NCBI GenBank assembly: GCA_036558305.1
Contig: DATBFX010000231.1
Location: 1-9,619 of the forward strand
Length of the DNA stretch: 9,619 nt
Reading direction: 5' to 3'
Origin: DATBFX01 sp036558305
GTDB taxonomy: Bacteria > Chloroflexota > Chloroflexia > Thermomicrobiales > UBA6265
The notes beneath the pieces were generated by a model. The model was not told where the DNA came from, did not search any database, and saw only the letters and a list, made by a program, of their open reading frames with translations. This document shows positions 1 through 7,188 of this stretch, piece by piece (the first letter of the stretch is position 1; every line of letters begins with the position of its first letter). Position numbers and translations under genes: made by a program.

Positions 1-997
1 AGCCGATGTCGCCGGTCCGGTAGCGGAGGAACGGCATCGCCGGATTGGCCAGACTGGAGACCACGATCTCGCCCTCGCGCCCGTCCACTACCGGCCGACC
101 GTCGCGATCGACGATCTCGACCAGCACCGACGTCTCGTCGACGTGGTACCCGGCCTGCTCGGCGCACTCGGCGGCGACCAGACCGGTTTCGGTCAAACCG
201 TAGCAGGCAACCACCGTCGCGCCGAAGAGCGCCTCGGTTTCGCGCCGGATGATCTCCGACAGAAACGAGCCGGCGCTCAAAACGCGGACGGGCGCGACGG
301 GAACCGCCGCCGGCACCGTGGCGGCGTACGCCAGCAGCACCTCGAAGAGACTCGGTCGCGACGTGATCACCGCGGGCCGGAGCAGCGCGATCAGCCGGAA
401 AAGGCGATCGATGGTCGAGCGATCCGCGTCGTCGATGAGGAGGCGAACCGTCGGGCCGACCGTGCCGCACGGGTCGGCCGCGACGAACTCCTCCATGTGG
501 CGCCGGTTGTCAATGGCGAGACAGGAGATGGAGTGGCGTGTGGGTACCCCCGGGTCGACGGGGTAAATCGCCTTCCGGGTCGTCAAGTGGAGGTACTCGA
601 AGTAGAACGGCGCCGCGTAGAGGATGGCGGTCGGGGCGCCGGTCGTGCCGGAGGTCTCCAGCGTCCAGAGCTCGGTGGGATTCGCATCGCTCCGCACGAA
701 GGCCTCCGGGTGGGCACGGAGCGCCTCGCGGTCGACAAACGGGATTTCGCACCAGCGCGTAACCCGGGCGAGATCGCGGTAGGCGGGAACGGCATCGGCG
801 AGGGAATCTCCCAGCGCCGCAAGGATTTGTCGCGCGTGCTCGGGGGGCGGCAGGGCGTTCGCCCGATACGCCCGGAACTGGGCGAAGCGCCCTTCCAGCC
901 ACGCGGCGTGCGTGGTCGCCACGAGGTGCTGGGGCAGGTCGAAGCGCAGTCCGGGGATTGCCGCGAGCACGTCGCCGACGGTGCGCCATCCGCCCAT
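1..997 (-). CDS. PaaK-like phenylacetate-CoA ligase family protein (AMP-forming), C-terminus off window
   Basis: Adenylating enzyme of the ANL superfamily, PaaK-like branch, expected to activate an aryl or other carboxylic acid with ATP and pass it to CoA in the cytosol. The 332 visible residues carry the family motifs in order: the P-loop-like ETSGTTGAPT (about 114-123), YGLTETG (about 266-272), GEIVVSSL (about 309-316) and YRTGDIG (about 326-332), where the window ends. The small C-terminal domain, roughly 90-110 residues, lies beyond the edge. The start at 997 is preferred because GAGGTG lies 8 nt upstream. An in-frame ATG at 1033 adds 12 residues but has no Shine-Dalgarno, and a stop lies at 1046-1048. 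The substrate cannot be told from the sequence, and PaaK-like enzymes often act on acids other than phenylacetate. No paa genes are visible beside it. The family call is firm; the substrate is unknown. Confidence 0.9.
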   Translation of the reverse strand, partial: MGGWRTVGDVLAAIPGLRFDLPQHLVATTHAAWLEGRFAQFRAYRANALPPPEHARQILAALGDSLADAVPAYRDLARVTRWCEIPFVDREALRAHPEAFVRSDANPTELWTLETSGTTGAPTAILYAAPFYFEYLHLTTRKAIYPVDPGVPTRHSISCLAIDNRRHMEEFVAADPCGTVGPTVRLLIDDADRSTIDRLFRLIALLRPAVITSRPSLFEVLLAYAATVPAAVPVAPVRVLSAGSFLSEIIRRETEALFGATVVACYGLTETGLVAAECAEQAGYHVDETSVLVEIVDRDGRPVVDGREGEIVVSSLANPAMPFLRYRTGDIG

Positions 998-1372
998 GGT
1001 GCCGGCACCTCGGGGCCCAGCGTGCGCGGCCATCGCGACGAAGGGTCACGCGACGACGATACCCTCTGCGCGCCGACGACCGCTACGGTTGCCGAGATCG
1101 CTATTCTACCTGCATCGAGGAAACGGATGGAGCCTCGGGTTGCCGTAAGTATGTTGTTTGCACAAGATTGAGCGAATTACAAAGGATCTGCATGTCGTGT
1201 TGTCCATCATTTGCACGACGTGGCGTCATGTGGCCGATGGTATCGTCGGCTTCCGGTCTCTCCACCCGGGCGCCGCGCGGCGATGATGGTGCATCGCGCG
1301 GACCGCAGCCCCGGTGGCAAGGCAGCTTCGCCGAGACCGATCGCCAGCCGCCCACCGCGGCAAGGAGGCCAC
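998..1372. promoter_or_regulatory. Divergent intergenic region between the PaaK-like gene and the 683-aa protein gene
   Basis: About 375 bases without a convincing gene. The middle (about 1140-1230) is clearly more AT-rich than the flanks, as expected for a promoter zone. Weak plus-strand candidates are TTGCCG (1140-1145) with a 17-nt spacer to CAAGAT (1163-1168), and TTGTTT (1154-1159) with an 18-nt spacer to TACAAA (1178-1183). Neither is close to consensus. A 12-bp palindrome CGCCGCGCGGCG lies at 1271-1282 and may be chance at this GC content. The reading frame of the downstream gene stays open back to 1211, but codons upstream of 1373 lack a ribosome site and read as low-complexity Arg/Pro/Ala text. 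Confidence 0.4.
1362..1368 (+). promoter_or_regulatory. Ribosome binding site that sets the start at 1373
   Basis: AAGGAGG lies 4 nt before the ATG at 1373. It decides this start over the in-frame upstream ATGs at 1211 and 1283, which lack such a site. Confidence 0.8.
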
Positions 1373-3424
1373 ATGGGAAAGCGACCGCCGTCCGCGGACG
1401 ACGTAGCACCGGATCAGCGAGTACTTACCCCTCTCCAGTCGGAACGATTGAGCGCCATGAGCGGAGTCGAAGCCGAAACGCTGAAGGGGCTCAGCACCGT
1501 CGACATCGCCGAAAAACTCAAATGGATCATCGACCCGGAAATCTTGCTGTTCCGCCGCGTCTGCGGCCGCGTCGTCAAGCGCGATCCGGTGACCGGGGTT
1601 TACTACCCGGTGCCGTTCGCGACCGTCCACGTCGAGGACACCGATTGCGACCTGATCGGCTACTGGCCGGGCGGTTGGCCGTGGGGGTGGTTTTTCCCGT
1701 TCAAGTGCCGGCGGGAAGAGATCGCGACCACGAAGACCGATGCCTGCGGCAACTTCTGCGTCTGGATTCCGCGCTTCGACATCGATTGGATTCTCAGGTG
1801 GCGGCGCCATCGCGTTTGCTGGCCGGACATCTTCATTCGCCCCAAACTCCGCGACCTGTTGCCCCTGGAAGAGCTTCCCCACCGGCCGTTCCCCGAACCC
1901 GATCCGCCGCCCTATGAGCTCCTGACGAGACTCTCGCCGAACGCGCTCGATGCGTTCGCCGGTTCGGGCGGGCACCTGGGCGACCGGTTGGCGCGGTTGC
2001 GGGAATCGCTGGTCTTCGGCGCGCCGGCACCCGATCTGGACGAGATCCTCGACGAGCCCGCGTTCGAGCGCGAGCTGCCGCCGCCGCTGCCGAGCGAATT
2101 CCGCAAGGCGCTGGCCGGCCGGGCCGAAGTCGGTCACGACAAGGCGAAGACCCGCGGCGACGAGGCCGTCCGCGGCGCGATCGCGATGCACGCCGGGATC
2201 GCGGTCAAGGAGTTGGCCGACCTCGATCTGTCGCGCTACATCGGTCCGTTTTTCCGCTGCCGCGACGTCTTCCTCCCCGAATGGCAGGCCATCGTCGACG
2301 TCCCGGACATCACCTTCCGGGTCACCCAGGACGTCGACGGCGACGGCACCGAGGAGACCATCTACCAGGAAGGCTATTTCCAGGTTAGGTGGAACGCCGG
2401 TACGATTCCGTCGCCGACGCTGGTCGCTTCGTCGATCGCCGTCGAGACGCGCTCCTGCCGCGTGCCCGAGGTCGCCTGCGGCAACGTGCCGGCGATCCAG
2501 TTCGCCGGACTCCACCCGTTGAACAACGCCGTCTACCTCGATCCGGCCATCGGCTACGCCAAGCGGCCAAACCGGCCAATCCCACCCTCGGGACCGCGTC
2601 CCGACGCCGAGACGCCGTTCACCGGGACGCTGCAGTTGTACGGCTGCGTCAACATCGAGAAAGCGCGGCATTACCGGGTACTCCACAGCGAGGACAACGG
2701 CGCCACCTTCTCGGTCTTCACCGGGGTCAACTGGCCGCTCCACCGGGTGGACGGCAGCGGGACGGACCACACCACGGTCGATCCCACCGGCTGGTACGAC
2801 GTCATCACCAATCCGGCGCTCTACCACGAGGGACGACTCGTTTTCGAGTGGTCGACCCCGCCGATCGGCAAGTACGTGCTGAAGGTCGAGGTGGCGGACA
2901 CCGCGCACAGCGTCTTCGCGGCGTCGAGTCCGGTGGCGCTCCAGATCGACAACACCGCGCCGACGGTGACCTTCACGAAACTGGCGTGGAAGTTCGACTT
3001 CGAACCGGCGACCGCGTTCGACCTGGCCAATCGCACCCTGCTCGTCGCCTGCCCGGTGATCCGGCGTGGCGTGCCGAGTCAGGTTGTCCAGGTCCGGGCC
3101 GAGGTGATGGTCAGCGCCAACCACCTGCGCGACGCCTCGCTCGGCACGTCGGGGTGCGGCGGCGGTGCGTTCACCGAATTGTCGACGCCGACGCCGCATT
3201 CGTCGCACTGGCACGACGCCGTCACGGACAACACGGAGATGCTGTCGGCGACGTACGAGCTGGCGGCGACGGCGCTGGAAGGGTGCTACACCTTCGCCTG
3301 CACCGCGAACAGCCGCGCCTTCAACCCGGCCGGGAGCGACAACGGCCACCTCCTGGACTGGCTGTACGATCCCGTCTACGTCTACACGCACCGCGGCGTC
3401 AGCGTCTCGGTCGTCAACGGCTAG
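1373..3424 (+). CDS. Large multi-domain beta-rich protein with transthyretin-like N-terminal module, function unknown
   Basis: A 683-residue protein of unknown function. There is no signal peptide or membrane segment, so it is made as a cytosolic protein. After a polar N-terminus (1-55), residues 60-160 look like a carboxypeptidase-regulatory/transthyretin-like sandwich: CGRVVKRDPVTGVYYPVPFA (64-83), then a Trp/Phe-rich stretch WPGGWPWGWFFPFKC (98-112), and TDACGNFCVWIP (122-133), the family-like T-D-x-x-G-x-F strand. A Pro/acidic linker follows (165-250). DVDGDGTEE (320-328) resembles a calcium-binding loop. YRVLHSEDNGATFSVFT (434-450) resembles a BNR/sialidase-type repeat strand. IDNTAPTVTF (525-534) is a typical boundary between Ig-like modules. 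Fourteen or more cysteines are scattered through the chain. It heads a three-gene block with the DUF1360-type and MSCCG-type genes. It could be a structural or cargo protein of a tail-like particle (inference) or an adhesin released by lysis. Domain calls are by eye. Confidence 0.85.
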   Translation: MGKRPPSADDVAPDQRVLTPLQSERLSAMSGVEAETLKGLSTVDIAEKLKWIIDPEILLFRRVCGRVVKRDPVTGVYYPVPFATVHVEDTDCDLIGYWPGGWPWGWFFPFKCRREEIATTKTDACGNFCVWIPRFDIDWILRWRRHRVCWPDIFIRPKLRDLLPLEELPHRPFPEPDPPPYELLTRLSPNALDAFAGSGGHLGDRLARLRESLVFGAPAPDLDEILDEPAFERELPPPLPSEFRKALAGRAEVGHDKAKTRGDEAVRGAIAMHAGIAVKELADLDLSRYIGPFFRCRDVFLPEWQAIVDVPDITFRVTQDVDGDGTEETIYQEGYFQVRWNAGTIPSPTLVASSIAVETRSCRVPEVACGNVPAIQFAGLHPLNNAVYLDPAIGYAKRPNRPIPPSGPRPDAETPFTGTLQLYGCVNIEKARHYRVLHSEDNGATFSVFTGVNWPLHRVDGSGTDHTTVDPTGWYDVITNPALYHEGRLVFEWSTPPIGKYVLKVEVADTAHSVFAASSPVALQIDNTAPTVTFTKLAWKFDFEPATAFDLANRTLLVACPVIRRGVPSQVVQVRAEVMVSANHLRDASLGTSGCGGGAFTELSTPTPHSSHWHDAVTDNTEMLSATYELAATALEGCYTFACTANSRAFNPAGSDNGHLLDWLYDPVYVYTHRGVSVSVVNG

Positions 3425-3442
3425 CAGCGCGCCGGGGCGCTG
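3425..3442 (+). terminator. GC-rich hairpin after the 683-aa gene, possible weak terminator or attenuator
   Basis: CAGCGC (3425-3430) and GCGCTG (3437-3442) form a 6-bp stem with a 6-nt loop directly after the TAG stop. There is no T-run after it, so it is not a standard intrinsic terminator. It may instead tune read-through into the next gene, which begins 56 nt after the stop. Confidence 0.25.
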
Positions 3443-3480
3443 CGAGAAGCTCGCCGCGCCCCGTCCGCCCCTACCATCGG

Positions 3481-3774
3481 ATGAACCCACCCGATCCCGT
3501 CGTCTTCATCCTTGCCGTTCTCGCCACGTGGCGCCTGACGCACCTTCTCGTCGCCGAAGATGGTCCGTTCAATGCGGTGGTGCGGGTGCGGGCCCGGCTC
3601 GGCGATTCGGTGGTCGGGCAGGCGATGGATTGCTTCTACTGCTTGAGCCTGTGGATCGCGGCGCCGCTGGCACTCGCCACGGCGCGGACGCCCGGCGAAT
3701 GGGGACTTACCTGGTTGGGACTCTCGGGCGGGGCGTGCCTGCTCAACCGCGCGACCGATCGCAACGCCACCTGA
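3481..3774 (+). CDS. DUF1360 family small protein
   Basis: A 97-residue protein resembling the DUF1360 family, whose Bacillus member YjcA is sporulation-linked; the biochemical role is unknown. Recognisable features are an N-terminal hydrophobic stretch (VVFILAVLATWRLTHLL, 7-23), the conserved R-L-T-H-L-L..E-D-G-P-F block (18-30), and the C-x-x-C pair in DCFYCLSLW (50-58) followed by a second hydrophobic segment (58-68). It is probably a small inner-membrane protein with two helices and a CxxC that could bind metal or form a disulfide. The ATG at 3481 has no clear Shine-Dalgarno but places the conserved block at the usual distance from the N-terminus. It lies 56 nt after the 683-aa gene and 17 nt before the next gene, so co-transcription is likely. 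The DUF1360 call rests on recalled family features, not a search. Confidence 0.8.
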   Translation: MNPPDPVVFILAVLATWRLTHLLVAEDGPFNAVVRVRARLGDSVVGQAMDCFYCLSLWIAAPLALATARTPGEWGLTWLGLSGGACLLNRATDRNAT

Positions 3775-3791
3775 TGCATTCGGGGGATGTC

Positions 3792-4040
3792 ATGTCATGT
3801 TGTGGCAATCGCCGGTCGGCCTGGCGGGCTTCGGTGCCGGCGAGGGTGACCACGGTCCCGAGCCCGGCTCCGGCCCTGCTCAATCCGACGCGCCTCGCGT
3901 ACCGGGGCGAGGGTCCGGTCGTGGTGCGCGGCCCGGCGACCGGTTTCGCCTACGTCTTCTCGGGTCTCGGCGACACGCTCGACGTGGACGAACGGGATGC
4001 CGCCGGTCTGCTCCAACTGGGCCACTTCGAACCGCGTTGA
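3792..4040 (+). CDS. MSCCG-type small conserved protein, function unknown
   Basis: An 82-residue protein without signal peptide or transmembrane helix. It begins MSCCGNRRSAW, a Cys-Cys-Gly start followed by basic residues, then has a Pro/Ala-rich linker and a compact C-terminal half: LAYRGEGPVVVRGPATGFAY (35-54) and VDERDAAGLL (64-73). The second half reads like a small beta-domain with the form YxGxGPVxVRGPxTGxxYxFSG. I recall similar short proteins in other bacteria but cannot name a family. The start at 3792 is chosen because GGGGGA lies 4 nt upstream. The in-frame ATG at 3774, overlapping the DUF1360 stop (TGATG), would add six residues and would couple translation. It ends 41 nt from the convergent stop of the next gene. 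Confidence 0.7.
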   Translation: MSCCGNRRSAWRASVPARVTTVPSPAPALLNPTRLAYRGEGPVVVRGPATGFAYVFSGLGDTLDVDERDAAGLLQLGHFEPR

Positions 4041-4081
4041 ATGAGCAATGTGCGGTCGATTCGGCCCAGGGAAACCGGCGG

Positions 4082-5947
4082 TCACCATTCGGGGAGATCG
4101 GTCATCGCGAGGCGCTTGGCGCGGACCGCGTAGGTGATCTTTCGCATTTGGCCTTTCTTTTTGGCCGCGTCGTCCTCGGCCTTGTAGAGCACGAGCGCCT
4201 GGGTATTGAAGGCCGCCAGCAACGCCGATTCGGACAAGGCGACCGCCTTCGGCCAGACGAGGCGGCGGAGCGCCTCGAGGTTCGTCTTGTCGACGGCGTT
4301 CGTGGCGTCGATGGTTTCGGGCGGTTTCGGTTTGGCTTTGCCCGCGGGTTTGGTCCCCGGCACGGGCGGGACGGCGGCGGCCGCCTTCGCCTCGGCGGCG
4401 TCCTGGGCGGAGACGATCTGCGTCACCAGGGTGTCAACGGTGGACGCCGGATCGGCGCCGGCCAGGATTTTCCAGACCGTCAGTTCGACCCAGGCCGGGC
4501 GGTTGACGAGCAGGTTGGCGGCGGCACCGAGCCCCTTCGCCGTCGCGCAGACGTCGCCGACCGTGGCGCGGTCGACCGGCGCGGCAAGTTTGACGGTGCG
4601 CTTCCCGACCTTGAAGGTCGCCGCCTCGCCGGCGGAGACGTCCCGGTACCCGCTGCCCATTTGGCCTTCGCTGACCGCGGAAGCCCCCGGTCGGACGATC
4701 TTCTGCTTCATCTCTTCCAGCCAATCGAGCGCGCCGACGAGCTGATAGGTCTTGAGGGCGTCCTTGGCCATCACGCCCTTCATCTTCTGCTCGACTTCGC
4801 CGCCGGTGACGACCTTGCCGCCGATCGTGACGTGACTGCCGGCGACGTCGAGTCCGGCGGTGACGCATTGGTGCCAGGCATCGACGTAGAGTTTCTCGGT
4901 CTCCGTCCGCGTCGGCGCGGGTTTCGCCTCGGCCGCGGTTGCCCGTGTCTTCAGCGTTTTGAAGAAGTTACCGAGCGAGCCGAGACTGGTTCCCTTCTTC
5001 GCCATCCCCCACTGGAAGATGCCGAGACTCGCCATCGGATCGGTGCCGGGGCTGACCGAGCCCCAACTCCCCTCGACGAGACTGACGAGCGAGATGGCCT
5101 TGAGTTGTTTGTCGACCTGGGTTTTGAGGTCGGCGGGGAGTTTGGTCGCTTCCGCCGCGATGACCGCTTCGCGGGTCTTGTAGTCCTTGCGAGAATCCCG
5201 CGACGGCGCCCACGTCAGCGCGTCGAGGGGGGTCCCGCCCGTCGGGAAGGTCATCAGCACCCAGACCCGGCCGTCGTCCAACTCGACGCGGGAGCCGGCG
5301 CCGAGTTTGGTCTGGAAATTGGTCGGCAGGTCCTTCGGCGCGACCGGTTGGCCCTCGCCCGCGAGATCGATTACCTTCGTCGGGATCCAACCGCCGGAGA
5401 AGGGGATGCCGAACTGTTTGCCGGAGAAGGTCACGGTCTGCGGCACGATGCCGCTGGCCGGGTCCGCGAGCGGCGCGTCGCCGGGAGCGGCGCTCACCTC
5501 GACGCGCTCGACCTTGAGCAGGAGAACCTCGTTGCCGCCGGCGAAGACCATCTTGCCGAGGACGGCCTGCGTCGCCTCGACGCCGCCGGGAGTCACGAAG
5601 GGTCCGTCCCCGTGGACGTAGCCGATGGCGTCCGTCCCGGCCGGCGTCGTCGAGACGAAGCCGTTGGGCGTGACGTAGACGACCTTCGTGACCGGTTTCT
5701 TTTTCTTCTTGGGTGAACGCTGGATGAACGGCAGACCGACGCCGGCGGTCTGCGCGCCGGTCGTCGCGATCACCCGCGACGCGACCAGTCGCTGCACGAT
5801 CCGGTTGCCGGTCGCGTGTTGCAGCCGGAGCAGATCGTGCTCTGCCGATGATGCGTGCTCGGAGGCCTGGGCGTCGCGCGTCGGCGCGACGCCCTGCGAT
5901 CGTCGTGGCGTGTCTCGGTCGTTGCGTCGCCCAAGCGCGCGTTCCAT
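4082..5947 (-). CDS. Putative peptidoglycan hydrolase (lysozyme-like) with eCIS/DUF4157-type N-terminal LQxxxGNxxVxRL motif
   Basis: A 621-residue protein with no Sec or Tat signal and no membrane span. Residues 39-54 read LLRLQHATGNRIVQRL, matching the short LQRxxGNxxVxRL leader known from DUF4157 proteins and other proteins encoded with extracellular contractile injection systems. A basic PKKKKKP tract (79-85) follows, then a beta-rich region (88-245). Residues 285-332 resemble a lysozyme-superfamily core: SLVEGSW with E292 as candidate catalytic acid, D303, SLGIFQWG (307-314), then SLGNFFKTLK (324-333). LYVDAWHQCVTAGLDV (353-368) and a helical C-terminus follow, with a Pro/Ala/Lys linker at 522-545. 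The start at 5947 has GGGAGGT 3 nt before it. An in-frame ATG at 5998 adds 17 residues with only a weak ribosome site. It converges on the block ending at 4040. The family of the hydrolase module is not certain. Confidence 0.8.
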   Translation of the reverse strand: MERALGRRNDRDTPRRSQGVAPTRDAQASEHASSAEHDLLRLQHATGNRIVQRLVASRVIATTGAQTAGVGLPFIQRSPKKKKKPVTKVVYVTPNGFVSTTPAGTDAIGYVHGDGPFVTPGGVEATQAVLGKMVFAGGNEVLLLKVERVEVSAAPGDAPLADPASGIVPQTVTFSGKQFGIPFSGGWIPTKVIDLAGEGQPVAPKDLPTNFQTKLGAGSRVELDDGRVWVLMTFPTGGTPLDALTWAPSRDSRKDYKTREAVIAAEATKLPADLKTQVDKQLKAISLVSLVEGSWGSVSPGTDPMASLGIFQWGMAKKGTSLGSLGNFFKTLKTRATAAEAKPAPTRTETEKLYVDAWHQCVTAGLDVAGSHVTIGGKVVTGGEVEQKMKGVMAKDALKTYQLVGALDWLEEMKQKIVRPGASAVSEGQMGSGYRDVSAGEAATFKVGKRTVKLAAPVDRATVGDVCATAKGLGAAANLLVNRPAWVELTVWKILAGADPASTVDTLVTQIVSAQDAAEAKAAAAVPPVPGTKPAGKAKPKPPETIDATNAVDKTNLEALRRLVWPKAVALSESALLAAFNTQALVLYKAEDDAAKKKGQMRKITYAVRAKRLAMTDLPEW

Positions 5948-6117
5948 GACACCTCCCGCAGCCGCCAGACGGATGCCGTCGCCGCGGTAGACGTTCATTC
6001 TATCCCACCCAGCCACTTCCTCAGCCGCCCCGTCCACTCGCGGTCGGCCCCACTCCTGGTTTCCATTTCGGATAATGTCGTGAGGGAGGACGTACGACTC
6101 GGCGCGCAGGAGATGCC
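5948..6117. promoter_or_regulatory. Divergent control region between the hydrolase-like gene and the Gfo/Idh gene
   Basis: About 170 bases between divergent genes. A GATAAT hexamer at 6071-6076 (plus) is a possible -10 for the dehydrogenase, but no matching -35 is seen at the right spacing. The Shine-Dalgarno AGGAG (6108-6112) lies 5 nt before the ATG at 6118. No terminator or strong palindrome was found. GTCGT (6077-6081) and ACGAC (6094-6098) form only a weak 5-bp pair. Confidence 0.3.
5951..5957 (-). promoter_or_regulatory. Ribosome binding site that sets the start at 5947
   Basis: GGGAGGT on the minus strand lies 3 nt before the ATG at 5947, the strongest such site near the gene's start. 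It favours 5947 over the in-frame ATG at 5998. Confidence 0.65.
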
Positions 6118-7188
6118 ATGACCAACCGACTGGGGATCGGAATGATCGGGTGCGGCGAGATCGCGGTGCGGACGGCGGCGGCGATCGCCTTGTCGCGCTT
6201 CGCGCGCCACGCGATGGTGATGGACGCGCGGGCCGATCTCGCCCGCAATCTCGGCGAGACCCACGGCGTGGCGTGGACCGACCGGGCGGAGGATCTGCTG
6301 GCGAACCCGGCGGTCGACGCCGTCTACGTCGCGGTACCGCACGACCTCCACGCGCCGCTGGCAATGCAGGCGGTGGCGGCGGGCAAGCACGTCCTGGTGG
6401 AAAAACCGATCGCCACGACCCTTGCCGACGCGGACGCGATGATCGCGGCGGCGCGGGCGAACGAGGTGCACCTCTCCGTCAATTTCGTCGCCCAGGTCGA
6501 TCCTTTTTACCGGACCGCCCGCGAGCTCGTCGCGGGCGGTGCGATCGGGAAGGTCGTCGGTACGCACATCGTCTACCGCAACAACAAGCAGGCGAGCTAC
6601 TGGACGGGCGGGTTCAGCGGTCGCGTCCAGAGCGATTGGCGGGTCTCGAAGGCGCGGTCGGGCGGCGGGGTGCTGATCATGAACGTGATCCACGACCTGA
6701 ACACGATGCGGTACGTGACGGGGTTGGAGGTCGACCGCGTCCACGCCGAGTACGACACCTTCGCGACGCCGGTCGAGGTCGAGGACTACATCGCCGTCAC
6801 CTGCCGCTACGACAACGGCGCAATCGGGACGATCGAGGCCGGGACCGCGTTGGCCGGTAGCGATCCCCTGCGCGACGTCGATCGGATCTACGGCACGACC
6901 GGGCAGATCCTGTTGGGGCCGTCGCTGCGCGTCTACCCGAGCGAACCGGCGGCCGGGTTGACCGCCGGCGAGTGGCAGATACTGCCGATCGCACCGCTCG
7001 GTGCGGATGAGCAGCAGGTGGCGATGGTGGACGGGTTCGCCGGTCCGATCCTGGCGGGAGGCGAGCCGGCGGTGAGCGCCGAGGACGGGCGGGCGGCGCT
7101 GGCGACCATTCTCGCCGCCTATCGGTCGGGAGCGGAGGGGAGACCGATCGCGGTCTCGTCCGAGGTTGCGGAGGTGGTCAACGCATGA
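6118..7188 (+). CDS. Gfo/Idh/MocA family NAD(P)-dependent oxidoreductase
   Basis: A 356-residue sugar or polyol dehydrogenase, cytosolic, expected to move hydride between a sugar alcohol carbon and NAD(P). The N-terminal Rossmann domain shows GMIGCGEIA (8-16) as the dinucleotide loop, VAVPHDLHAPLA (71-82), and the family hallmark EKP (95-97) whose Lys is normally catalytic. The C-terminal beta-sheet domain starts near 123, and GGGVLIMNVIHDLN (182-195) corresponds to the usual GGGxLxDxGxHxxD motif with H192. The aspartate normally found before the Gly-x-His is replaced by N189. The length is normal. The start has AGGAG 5 nt upstream. The stop overlaps the next start (ATGA), so the two genes are translationally coupled. 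The pairing with a TIM-barrel isomerase resembles inositol or rare-sugar catabolic modules, but the substrate cannot be assigned. Confidence 0.93.
   Translation: MTNRLGIGMIGCGEIAVRTAAAIALSRFARHAMVMDARADLARNLGETHGVAWTDRAEDLLANPAVDAVYVAVPHDLHAPLAMQAVAAGKHVLVEKPIATTLADADAMIAAARANEVHLSVNFVAQVDPFYRTARELVAGGAIGKVVGTHIVYRNNKQASYWTGGFSGRVQSDWRVSKARSGGGVLIMNVIHDLNTMRYVTGLEVDRVHAEYDTFATPVEVEDYIAVTCRYDNGAIGTIEAGTALAGSDPLRDVDRIYGTTGQILLGPSLRVYPSEPAAGLTAGEWQILPIAPLGADEQQVAMVDGFAGPILAGGEPAVSAEDGRAALATILAAYRSGAEGRPIAVSSEVAEVVNA

Noticed and set aside
143..1171. A 342-codon plus-strand open frame opposite the PaaK-like gene
   Set aside because: It is antisense to an unmistakable adenylating enzyme (TSGTTG, YGLTETG, YRTGDIG) and has no domain of its own.
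998..1372. tRNA or small RNA gene in the long gap
   Set aside because: No cloverleaf-like pairing, no T-loop GTTCGA-type sequence and no terminator were found. Only AT-enrichment and weak promoter-like boxes are visible.
1226..3490. A 754-codon open frame on the minus strand across the whole 683-aa gene
   Set aside because: It is the antisense shadow of a high-GC gene. Its translation is dominated by Arg, Gly, Val and Asp runs with no recognisable domain, whereas the plus frame has a strong ribosome site and domain-like text.
3797..5716. A 639-codon plus-strand open frame opposite the hydrolase-like gene
   Set aside because: Arg/Gly/Asp-rich shadow text with no motif and no ribosome site. 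The minus frame has GGGAGGT and family motifs.
5999..6364. N-terminal extension of the hydrolase-like frame upstream of 5998
   Set aside because: The added text is Arg/Pro/Ser-rich low complexity and overlaps the start of the well-supported Gfo/Idh gene. A strong ribosome site supports 5947.
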